A DNA stretch of 51,236 nucleotides from NCBI GenBank assembly GCA_039199225.1, contig JBCCSZ010000007.1:1-51236 (forward strand). The letters run 5' to 3'. The translations under genes were made by a program, and so were the position numbers. Source of the stretch: JBCCSZ01 sp039199225. Lineage in GTDB: Bacteria; Bacteroidota; Bacteroidia; Chitinophagales; Saprospiraceae. Under the pieces are notes generated by a model. That model did no database searches, was not told the origin of the DNA, and saw only the letters and a program-made list of their open reading frames with translations. Each line of letters begins with the position of its first letter. The first letter of the stretch is position 1. Below are positions 18,522-26,211 of the stretch, piece by piece.

Positions 18522-19022
18522 CTACTTATTTGGAATCATCCGCACATATCGAATGTAGCCATTACCCTCAAATTTATTTTTTACATTTTCTGTCGTTAAC
18601 GGAAACTGTAAATCTTTCTCGTGGTATTCCTGATCTTCGACAGCTGTTTCAAATCTGATTTGATTGCCTGCGTCGAGCATCGAATCTTCTATTTCTACGA
18701 CAAAGACGGAGCGTTCTCCTCCCGCAATGGTGGCACCGGTGATGCCATCGATGGCTGGCTTTTGTGCCGCCCGATAATACTTCCACCACTTTGGTAAGTC
18801 GGGATACCACTCCTCGTCATCGCCCAACACTCTGACGGTTTTCAGGTATTTTCCTTCGCTGTCCAGCAGAGAAACGATGATGTAGGCTCCTTCCCCGGTG
18901 TAGTTGACCAACTGTACCATGCACTTGTATTTTGTCGTGTCTTCCTCCTGCCTAGGCACTAGGAAGGAACACAACACAACTGCAATGAGAAGTACGCCTG
19001 CATATTTTATGTACTTGAACAT
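18522..19022 (-). CDS. DUF2271-family exported protein
   Basis: A 166-residue protein with an N-terminal hydrophobic segment (residues 7-24, VLLIAVVLCSFLVP), which can be a signal peptide or membrane anchor. The rest fits the DUF2271 pattern: a central LPKWWKYYRA stretch, then DGITGATIAGGERSVFVVE, and C-terminal strands. DUF2271 proteins are periplasmic, of unknown biochemistry, and are often encoded beside PepSY proteins. Here the gene lies 44 bp upstream of the PepSY-reductase start and 18 bp downstream of the DUF6607-ankyrin stop, so the three probably share one mRNA. A role in envelope redox or iron handling is inferred from that context. Confidence 0.75.
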   Translation of the reverse strand: MFKYIKYAGVLLIAVVLCSFLVPRQEEDTTKYKCMVQLVNYTGEGAYIIVSLLDSEGKYLKTVRVLGDDEEWYPDLPKWWKYYRAAQKPAIDGITGATIAGGERSVFVVEIEDSMLDAGNQIRFETAVEDQEYHEKDLQFPLTTENVKNKFEGNGYIRYVRMIPNK

Positions 19023-19040
19023 CTTTAAATTTTAGGATTT

Positions 19041-21398
19041 CTACTTTAAAAAATCAATGCTTACCTGATCCTCTTTCAGCAATTCATTTTCGGAAGCCAG
19101 GTCGAAAGCACTTTCTTCAAAATCTGTAACAATGGTTTTGTCAGCGCCGTGCTCAATCAATAACAAGAGCAACTCATTATTTGTTGCTTTCATCGCTGCA
19201 AGATGTAGCGGCGTGAGCCCTTTTTTATTTTTGCCATTGATGTCAACACCAAGCTTGATGGCTTTTTCGATGAGATAAGTTTCTCCTTTGTCCACTGCCA
19301 AGTGGAGCAGGTTATTGTCATCCGATTGCTTTTTGGAAAAGTCGATGCCCTTGTCTTTTAACAGCGTCACATGCTTTTCGAAGGCATCTGAATTTTTTGC
19401 ACTGTAGCCATCGAATACATGATAAGCCAAGTTGTTACCTTCTTTGTCTTCTACGTCAGTCATAGCGCCTTTTTCCAACAAGAGGTCTACAATGTCTGAT
19501 GCATTTCTTCTCAGGGCATATGTCATGGCAGAATGTCCGTCGGTATTTTTGTGGTTGATGTTTTTAACCATCGGAGCGATCTTCTGAGCCACTTCGAAAT
19601 TGCGTCCATTCACGGCGTTCAGAAAGGCTGTATTGCCCTTGCTGTCGGCCAGGTTGACATCGACACCTTTGTTCATAAAAAATTCAAAAACACCAAAGTC
19701 TTTTGTGCGATAGGCAATCGAATGCAGTGGGGTCTGGCCGTCTTTTGTAACGACATTGGCCTTTACGCCCTTGCCTTCTAAGTACTCATACACACTCAGC
19801 GGATTGGTGTATCTCCGAAAGCCAAGGCTTGCAAAAGTCATAGCATTGCCACCAACCTTGTTAATATTCTTATAGTCGACGCCCATCGCAATCAACTTAT
19901 CCATCATTTCAACATTGCCCATCTTGGCAGCATAGTTGAACATGCCGTTGCCATCGTGGTCTTTGGCGTGTACATCCAGTCCCTTTTTCTGAAAATACTC
20001 GATCATTTCGTCGTCTTTTGAATGCCCCGCCAGTAGTAACAAAGCATTGGCACCTTCTCTGTTGGTTTCGTCTGCTTTGCCGCCATTTTGCAAGAGGAGG
20101 TCGTACATCTTTGGATCGGTTTGGCCAGCGACAGCTGTAAAGGTAACCAGGCCATAGCCGTGGTCATCGATGATGTCTGTCTTTGAGCCCTTGTCAATCA
20201 GGAACTGGGTTAATTCCAAGTTGCCCTTGTAAGCTGCCCACATCAAGTAATTTCTGCCATCGTGGGTATATTTGTCTACTTCATTGCCTTCAATGGTCAG
20301 CAGGTATTGGATGGTCTCCATTGGAACATTTTCTAAAATCGCATAGGTGATGGCATCGAAAGCATAGCGGTTGTGCGCGACTGGGTCATGGCCTTCCGCA
20401 ATTTTTTCCTTCACCTTATCGACATCCGGAGCTGTTTTCCAAAAGTCGCGGTTGTGGAAAATGTTCCCCTCCGTGTCAGCGCCGCTTGGTGCAACGGCAG
20501 AGCGGTGCTTGTGGATGATCTCCCGCATTTTTTCTCTAGCTTCATCTTCTGTCTTAAAGTCCGTACTGGCGAATTTTTTCATCTTTCGAGGCATGTAGTC
20601 ACCATCCTCATGTCTTCTTTCGATTTTGTAGGTACCTGCCTCCATCAGCACTTCATCCCATACATAGCGAACCGCTTTCCAGTTCTTTTTATTCTTTTCC
20701 CACCATTCTGCTCCTTTTTGGCAGCGCTCAGGGTCCACTCTGGTGTAAGAGTTTTTGCCCTTTTCTTCAACGATGATCCGCTCCTTTCCATCTTCACCGA
20801 CGGCAACCTTTTCGTTGTCTTGTTCATGCATCCAGCCCCAATCCGTAATGTGCAGGCTATTGGTGCGGCGCATGATCTGATAATCTTTGCGCTTTTTGTA
20901 CTCCCGGCGTGGCAGTGGGGCATCGGCTGTGTTGACCCATATCTTTTTGCCATCGGCCATGAACCAAGTGGATGTACCTGAATATCTAGGCTGGTCATAG
21001 ACACCATAGACCTCCTGAGACCATTGGCCATGACTCTGGCCATTAGACATCAAAGAAGTCGCCCAGGTTTCACCGCCTTCAAAAGTGAAAAGGTGGTTGG
21101 CTTGGTATTCCCAGTCTTCTCGCCAATGCTTGATGAAAAAGCTGTCACTGATGACCAAAATATGTTGCATGACCATCTTGGTGGGTGTCTCTTCTTCCAT
21201 AACGACCAATTCGAGGGCCTTGGCCTGAAAGGGTTCGTGGAATTCGTAGCCTTCTTCGTGTGCAAAAGTTTCAGCATACTTGAATTCTACTTCAAAACAG
21301 CCACAAAAACTCTTGACAGCTTCTATCTCGGCTGCACTTTGTGAAAATCCGGCACTTGCAAGCAATAACAGTGCAAATAAAAGGGTATTTTTTTTCAT
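19041..21398 (-). CDS. DUF6607 domain fused to ankyrin repeats, exported
   Basis: A 785-residue protein with a signal peptide (residues 1-19, LLLASAGFSQ). Residues ~25-310 look like DUF6607: SFCGCFEVEFKYAETFA at the front, then Trp-rich blocks with HITDWGWMHEQDN and a RCQKGAEWWEKN segment, and a charged end with KMREIIHKH. From about residue 335 to the end are at least eleven ankyrin units, for instance DGRNYLMWAAYKGNLELTQF, DGQTPLHSIAYRTKD and KGLTPLHLAAMKATN. DUF6607 proteins are normally about 300 residues without ankyrins, so this is a fusion. It is the first gene of the DUF6607-DUF2271-PepSY operon. The ankyrin part probably binds a protein partner in the periplasm or at the surface; the binding target is unknown. 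Confidence 0.8.
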   Translation of the reverse strand: MKKNTLLFALLLLASAGFSQSAAEIEAVKSFCGCFEVEFKYAETFAHEEGYEFHEPFQAKALELVVMEEETPTKMVMQHILVISDSFFIKHWREDWEYQANHLFTFEGGETWATSLMSNGQSHGQWSQEVYGVYDQPRYSGTSTWFMADGKKIWVNTADAPLPRREYKKRKDYQIMRRTNSLHITDWGWMHEQDNEKVAVGEDGKERIIVEEKGKNSYTRVDPERCQKGAEWWEKNKKNWKAVRYVWDEVLMEAGTYKIERRHEDGDYMPRKMKKFASTDFKTEDEAREKMREIIHKHRSAVAPSGADTEGNIFHNRDFWKTAPDVDKVKEKIAEGHDPVAHNRYAFDAITYAILENVPMETIQYLLTIEGNEVDKYTHDGRNYLMWAAYKGNLELTQFLIDKGSKTDIIDDHGYGLVTFTAVAGQTDPKMYDLLLQNGGKADETNREGANALLLLAGHSKDDEMIEYFQKKGLDVHAKDHDGNGMFNYAAKMGNVEMMDKLIAMGVDYKNINKVGGNAMTFASLGFRRYTNPLSVYEYLEGKGVKANVVTKDGQTPLHSIAYRTKDFGVFEFFMNKGVDVNLADSKGNTAFLNAVNGRNFEVAQKIAPMVKNINHKNTDGHSAMTYALRRNASDIVDLLLEKGAMTDVEDKEGNNLAYHVFDGYSAKNSDAFEKHVTLLKDKGIDFSKKQSDDNNLLHLAVDKGETYLIEKAIKLGVDINGKNKKGLTPLHLAAMKATNNELLLLLIEHGADKTIVTDFEESAFDLASENELLKEDQVSIDFLK

Positions 21399-21431
21399 GA
21401 TTTGAGTTCTTATTTAGAATGAGTCTTAAGA

Positions 21432-21460
21432 TAAATATAAATAAGAATACTTTGCACAAA
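21432..21460 (-). promoter_or_regulatory. Candidate promoter of the DUF6607-DUF2271-PepSY operon
   Basis: Read on the minus strand: TTTG (complement of 21457-21460), 17 bases, then TATATTTA (complement of 21432-21439), one mismatch from TANNTTTG. It lies 33 bases before the ATG at 21398. Confidence 0.35.
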
Positions 21461-21653
21461 TAGCAAAATTTCGGTATGTATCAGCGGGGATAAATACCTA
21501 CTGTTAGGTAGTTTTTCGGTAGGACTACCAAACAGCCCTCTGGAAGTAATCTCCCAAAGGGCTGCATATGCTGATTGCGACTTTTTTCCAGACAAATCAT
21601 TGACCGGAAGGGCTACAATCTTATAATAAAGGCTGTGTTTAGGATTCGTATCT

Positions 21654-22700
21654 CTATAAAACGATAAGCTTTTGGGTCATTGAGAACTTCTCTGTGGGGA
21701 CACTCAACGAAATGTAATAAATCCCGCTCGGGAGGTTATCTGTGTTTATGGCGAAGTTGTTTTTGCCAGCTGTAATCTGCATCGGATAGTTTTTCAGTTC
21801 AGCGCCACATAGGTCGAAGACCTGAATGATGCCCATGCTGTTGACGTGGCTGTCGAACAGTAAACTTACCCGAGCGCTTGCCGGATTAGGGACCAGCGAT
21901 ACCTCGGATAGCTTTTCTGCGTTGGGCTTGTCAAGGCTGGTCGTGAAGTCTGTTGTGAATGAGAGGAAGGCTTCCTCAGAGCGATCTTCTTCGCACTCTG
22001 CAAATACAATGACTTCGTATTCGGTATTTTCTGTTAGGTCTGAAACATAAAGCTCGGGTTCTTCCACTTCGTACTCCAACTCGCCCCCAGGGAAAATAAG
22101 TAGGACGATGTAAACTTCTGCGCCTTCTACCTCATCCCAAGTGATGGCAACTTCTGTTTCATCTTCCTGATATATTGTCAGGCCCGTGGGGGTGGGGCAG
22201 GCGCTGTTTTCAACATCACAGGGTTCTTCCTCGCAAGCCTCAGCTTCGGACCATAAGTTGAATTTTACCTCTGCCAGGCCGTAGCATTCTCCCCCCCAAT
22301 TGGAGGAGGCAGTGATGACAACATATTTGGCGGAATCCTTTTGGAAGTCAAACCCTTCGAAGCCTCCGTAGACTGCTTCTTCGGTCCCCTTCGAAAATTC
22401 AAAGCTGCCAAGTTCTTTCCACTCGGTCCCATCCGTAGAATAATCGACCACCACATTTTTGAAGCCATTTTGTGACTGGCCCGATTCATTGGTGTTCCAG
22501 ATGTGTGCTTTGGTCAATCGCTGTACTTCGCTGAATTCATACTGTATCCAATGGCCGGAGCCTCGGTCCGGATTCGGGTTGGGGGAGGTCAGGCAAGAGG
22601 TCCAGGTATTTTCCCAAATGCTCATTGAAGGCGTGCCGCATTGTGCGTGTAACTGAAAACTGGTCAATACCGATGCTATGATGACTATGAATACTCTCAT
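21654..22700 (-). CDS. Discoidin (F5/8 type C)-like and fibronectin-III T9SS-exported protein
   Basis: A 348-residue protein. Residues 1-19 are a signal peptide (TSFQLHAQ). Residues ~20-150 look like an F5/8-type-C/discoidin galactose-binding-like domain (WIQYEFSEVQRLTKAHIWN; DGTEWKELGSFEF; YVVITASSNWGG). Residues ~165-250 are a fibronectin type III domain (CPTPTGLTIYQ ... VAITWDEVEGAEVYIVLL ... LTENTEYEVIVFA). The end is a T9SS type-A sorting domain (LVPNPASARVSLLF ... GIYYISLSV ... KLIVL). The acidic linker has a cluster of Cys (CEEEPCDVENSAC). It is likely a surface carbohydrate- or matrix-binding protein. It follows the DUF1501 gene by 110 bp on the same strand and may be co-transcribed with it. 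Confidence 0.85.
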   Translation of the reverse strand: MRVFIVIIASVLTSFQLHAQCGTPSMSIWENTWTSCLTSPNPNPDRGSGHWIQYEFSEVQRLTKAHIWNTNESGQSQNGFKNVVVDYSTDGTEWKELGSFEFSKGTEEAVYGGFEGFDFQKDSAKYVVITASSNWGGECYGLAEVKFNLWSEAEACEEEPCDVENSACPTPTGLTIYQEDETEVAITWDEVEGAEVYIVLLIFPGGELEYEVEEPELYVSDLTENTEYEVIVFAECEEDRSEEAFLSFTTDFTTSLDKPNAEKLSEVSLVPNPASARVSLLFDSHVNSMGIIQVFDLCGAELKNYPMQITAGKNNFAINTDNLPSGIYYISLSVPTEKFSMTQKLIVL

Positions 22701-22810
22701 TTTTTGAAATTTGTGATCTTATTTTTTTGAAATTAGATGGATGGCCATATGGATTAAGCCTTAGGGGATTTGCAGCGCCCAGGTCCATCAATGGCGGCCT
22801 GTGGCTTTTG

Positions 22811-24223
22811 CTACATTTGCATAAATCCAATCGGAGGGTTGTTCCCTGGCGTATAGAAATTGAGGATGTTGGGAAAAATGTTCTGAAGGTCCGTATTCGT
22901 TACACCAAACCACTGAGCCAATTCGGCAAAGTATTCATCCGTAGAAGTGGTTGGGATCAAGACGCCGTTTCCGACGTCCAGGGAGCTGTTCAAGGCCAGG
23001 CTGGGGTAGGTACCAAAAATTTGTCCACCATTCACGCCGCCCCCCATTACCATGACGTTGCCGCCCCAAGCATGGTCGGTGCCATTGCCATTAGATGTCA
23101 GCGTTCGGGCAAAATCGGAGATCGTGAAAGTGGTTACTTCATTTGCTAAGCCCAATTCATCCATTGCACTATTGAATTCGTTGAGTGCCTGGCTGACCAC
23201 CTTCAACATAGCATTCTGATTGTTTAGTAGCTCATCGTGGTGGTCCCAACCACCGAAGGTTACAAAAAAGGTTTGGCGACAAACATTGAGGGTATCCTTG
23301 GCAGCAATCGTTCTGGCGATCATCTGCATACTCTGCGAAAGGTAGCTTGGAGAAAAGGTCGTGTTCAAGTTGATGCCTCCAACGGCAGTACTAAAGAGCT
23401 CGTGGGTATCTTGGGCATTGCTGATGACATCGGCATAGGTCTTTTTGAATATGTCAGTATACTGATGCTCCATCAAACTGTTGACCGCCGTTTGTTTGAT
23501 TTGATCGATGGCCGACTGACCGTTGTAGCCCGTAATGCCGGTACTGCCCGTCCCCGTTGGTTTGATGGTGTATTCAGCCGTTGTATTACCCGATTGAAAG
23601 ACATTTCTGCCCGACAGGGAAATACTCATGGAGATGTCTTGGTTGTTGTTCATGCTCCGCAGAATATCTGCCATGCGGCCGCCCCAGCCATAAGCCGAGC
23701 GGCTCTGTGGCACAGAGGTCTGCCATTGCTGAATTTGATCCGAGTGGGAAAACAACCCCAGTGGCAAACTGACCGCACCGTTCTGGTACTGGCTCAAATT
23801 GGTGGGTTGAACGAGGGTGCCAACGTTCGAGATGAAAGACAGACGACCGGCATCGAAGAGTTGTTGGACTTCTGACATGGCGGGGTGTACGCCCAGCGCT
23901 GGTGGACTGCCTGCCAGCGGGCTGAGCTTCAGTAGGCTGTTTTGGGCAAGGGCCTGGTTGGAGCGAGTGGTGGCATAGTCCCTGTAGGCGGCATTGTCCG
24001 TGGGTACAAGCATGTTGAAAGAGTCGTTTCCACCTGCCAGCAGAATACAAACCAGGGCCTTGTAGTTGCCATTTGTATTGGCTGATTTTGCTGTGCGAGC
24101 CGCCGCCGCATTGGCCATTCCAAGGTTGAAAAGGGTAGAGAAGAAAGTTGTTGTACCAATAGCTGCACAACTCGCCGTTCCTAAAAATTTGCGACGATTC
24201 ATTTTACTTTTATGATTGCACAT
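22811..24223 (-). CDS. DUF1501 family protein, Tat-exported
   Basis: A 470-residue protein. A twin-arginine signal with NRRKFLGTASCAA follows the start; an internal ATG at 24202 (MNRRKFLG) is an equally good start. The body fits DUF1501, a sulfatase/alkaline-phosphatase-like fold of unknown activity: ALVCILLAGGNDSFNMLVP near residues 56-74, DPNL-like heart TNLSQYQNGAVSLPLGLFSH, and FVTFGGWDHHDELLNNQ followed by FTISDFARTLTSNGNGTDHA. The His and Asp residues in GGWDHHDE and NGTDHAWGG probably bind metal. The upstream neighbour encodes DUF1800; the two families are usually encoded as a pair, so they probably act together outside the cytoplasm. The spacing to that gene is about 50 bp, consistent with an operon. 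Confidence 0.85.
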   Translation of the reverse strand: MCNHKSKMNRRKFLGTASCAAIGTTTFFSTLFNLGMANAAAARTAKSANTNGNYKALVCILLAGGNDSFNMLVPTDNAAYRDYATTRSNQALAQNSLLKLSPLAGSPPALGVHPAMSEVQQLFDAGRLSFISNVGTLVQPTNLSQYQNGAVSLPLGLFSHSDQIQQWQTSVPQSRSAYGWGGRMADILRSMNNNQDISMSISLSGRNVFQSGNTTAEYTIKPTGTGSTGITGYNGQSAIDQIKQTAVNSLMEHQYTDIFKKTYADVISNAQDTHELFSTAVGGINLNTTFSPSYLSQSMQMIARTIAAKDTLNVCRQTFFVTFGGWDHHDELLNNQNAMLKVVSQALNEFNSAMDELGLANEVTTFTISDFARTLTSNGNGTDHAWGGNVMVMGGGVNGGQIFGTYPSLALNSSLDVGNGVLIPTTSTDEYFAELAQWFGVTNTDLQNIFPNILNFYTPGNNPPIGFMQM

Positions 24224-24272
24224 ATTATTTTTTTTATCAATGAAAAATTGAGGATCAGGTTCTTGGAGGCTC

Positions 24273-26021
24273 CTATTTTAAAAAAGCAAAATCTGGTGAA
24301 ATCAGAATCAGATAGACGGCCATCCGGACCCTGTCCTCCGGCGCACTTAGCTGTGAAACGGCTTGGATTATCGTCGTCTTGGCGTGGGTGGAAAGTTGGC
24401 CAGCCGCCAGGAGTAAATCCAGGTGATCGACCAGTTCGGTTGGACTGTCTGCTATGGCGAGTTCTGTCGATAGGTCGAGTAGGGTATCGGCACCTGCATC
24501 GTCCAAAAATATCATTGGCTCATTGGAGAATGTCCAATTGTCTACTTCATTGATAAAGCCAACGGAAGTGGAGGAGTTGTGGATTTGAAAGACCGGAGCG
24601 AAGAGTCCTTGGTTGGCAACTGGTCCGTTGGGTTGAAATTCGGGTTGGTAGAAATTGAACACACTGGATGAATACATGGGAACCTGCCCGGTGGCGCTGT
24701 ACCAATTTTCCATATCCGTAGTGAATATGGGTCGGTAGGCGTGGAATGCTTGCAAAACGTGGCTGTAGCGCACGATAGGCTCTCGGAGCTTTCCAGCGGT
24801 CGGGTTGGCCAGGGCATTGCAATCGCGGGCCTCTGGGTCCAGCAAAATTGCCTTGATGACCGCCTGCAGGTCTCCTCTCACGCCAGCACCATTGTTGTTG
24901 AAGCTGTTGGTCACCCGTCCGATGTAGGCAGGGCTGGGGTTGGCGCTAACCAAAAACTGGATGAGGGCTTTTCCGATAAAAGGGCCGATGTTTGGATGGT
25001 TGTGTAGGTTGTCCATCGCATCGTTGAAGTCTTGCAAGCCTGTTTGTCCGGCGGGTACTGTCTGCCCATTGAGCAACACCTTGGGGCCAGACTCATGCCA
25101 CTCCTCGTACATCTTCATTGGGGTGTTGGCCGAAAGGGCGATGTCGTGTTCTCCAAAGGGCTCACCCCAAAGGCTCTCCGGATGTCCGTCTCCAAAGCCT
25201 GTGAATATCTTGGCGAACTCCCGAATGTCGTCATTGTTGTAGGTGGGAATGAATTTTCCGTTGCCATCCAATTTCCTGGAACCATCGGGGTTGAGTTCGT
25301 AAAGACCAATGGAAAACAACTGCATGACCTCTCGTGCGTAGTTCTCGTCGGGGTGAATATTTTGTGCTGGATTCGATTTGGGATTGTTCAGATGATTGAG
25401 GTAGAGTCCCATTGAAACATGCCGGCTGACATCGTTGAGCAACTTCCGGTAGTTGCCAAAGGTATTCTGTCCAAGCATATCGTAGTAAGAGGAGCTTAGG
25501 TATCCAATGTCTTCAAAAAGGTCGCTGCCAAAGGCTGAGACAACAAATATTTGGCTGAAAATATAATTGATTTTATGCCGCAACAAATCGGAATTTTTCA
25601 TGCTGTTTTCCCACCAGGCACTTCTAAATTCCCGCATCGAGGCGGTCGGTATGCCTTCTTCACCTGGATCGGCGTAGTAGGAGGCTATCACCAACATTTG
25701 CTCCGTTATGCTTTGCTGTGGCAGCGTGAACTGCTCGTCCAACCAGGCTTCATAACCCATGGCTGCTGTCATTTGGATCATCTCATAATCGTAGCCCAGA
25801 GACGCTTGGGCCAAGAAGCGGGAGGCATCTGCCAATAGCTCCACATCTGTCACTGGAAAACCATCGGCAGATTTGTTACCGGTCATGTCTGCGCTTTGGT
25901 TGTGACTGGTCGTGATTACAAGTCCCTCATTATGCCCTGCACCAATGTAGTCGGTATAGTTTTGAGCAAAGAGGCCATTTAGAAAAAACAGTAAAAAAAG
26001 ACAGAAAGTCGTATTCTTCAT
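24273..26021 (-). CDS. DUF1800 domain protein, exported
   Basis: A 582-residue protein with a signal peptide (residues 1-19, FFLNGLFAQ). The DUF1800 pattern begins near residue 60 with DASRFLAQASLGYDYEMI, followed by EAWLDEQF. Its conserved centre has HLNNPKSNPAQNIHPDENYA, REVMQLFSIGLYELN and FAKIFTGFGD, and then GKALIQFLVSANPSPAYIGR and AVIKAILLDPEARD. DUF1800 proteins are of unknown biochemistry and are widely paired with DUF1501 proteins, as here. The gene heads a probable three-gene operon with the DUF1501 and discoidin/T9SS genes and lies 190 bp downstream of the TonB-dependent receptor gene on the same strand. Confidence 0.85.
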   Translation of the reverse strand: MKNTTFCLFLLFFLNGLFAQNYTDYIGAGHNEGLVITTSHNQSADMTGNKSADGFPVTDVELLADASRFLAQASLGYDYEMIQMTAAMGYEAWLDEQFTLPQQSITEQMLVIASYYADPGEEGIPTASMREFRSAWWENSMKNSDLLRHKINYIFSQIFVVSAFGSDLFEDIGYLSSSYYDMLGQNTFGNYRKLLNDVSRHVSMGLYLNHLNNPKSNPAQNIHPDENYAREVMQLFSIGLYELNPDGSRKLDGNGKFIPTYNNDDIREFAKIFTGFGDGHPESLWGEPFGEHDIALSANTPMKMYEEWHESGPKVLLNGQTVPAGQTGLQDFNDAMDNLHNHPNIGPFIGKALIQFLVSANPSPAYIGRVTNSFNNNGAGVRGDLQAVIKAILLDPEARDCNALANPTAGKLREPIVRYSHVLQAFHAYRPIFTTDMENWYSATGQVPMYSSSVFNFYQPEFQPNGPVANQGLFAPVFQIHNSSTSVGFINEVDNWTFSNEPMIFLDDAGADTLLDLSTELAIADSPTELVDHLDLLLAAGQLSTHAKTTIIQAVSQLSAPEDRVRMAVYLILISPDFAFLK

Positions 26022-26211
26022 AATGGTAAAACTTAAGATATTTGAAATGTGCTTTTACCTTAGATTGAACCAACTTCAAAATACCCTACCACAGAGAGAA
26101 AAATATTTTCCATAAAAATTCAACTTGCTATTTGTGGAAAGGAGAACAGCCCTGCGACGCATCGAAGAGATGCGGCCAGCGAAGCAAATTTATTGCAGAT
26201 GGTGGCGTCGT

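Noticed and set aside
20373..20981. 202-residue plus-strand frame opposite the DUF6607-ankyrin gene
   Set aside because: Antisense to a well-supported exported protein; no recognisable domain or start signal.
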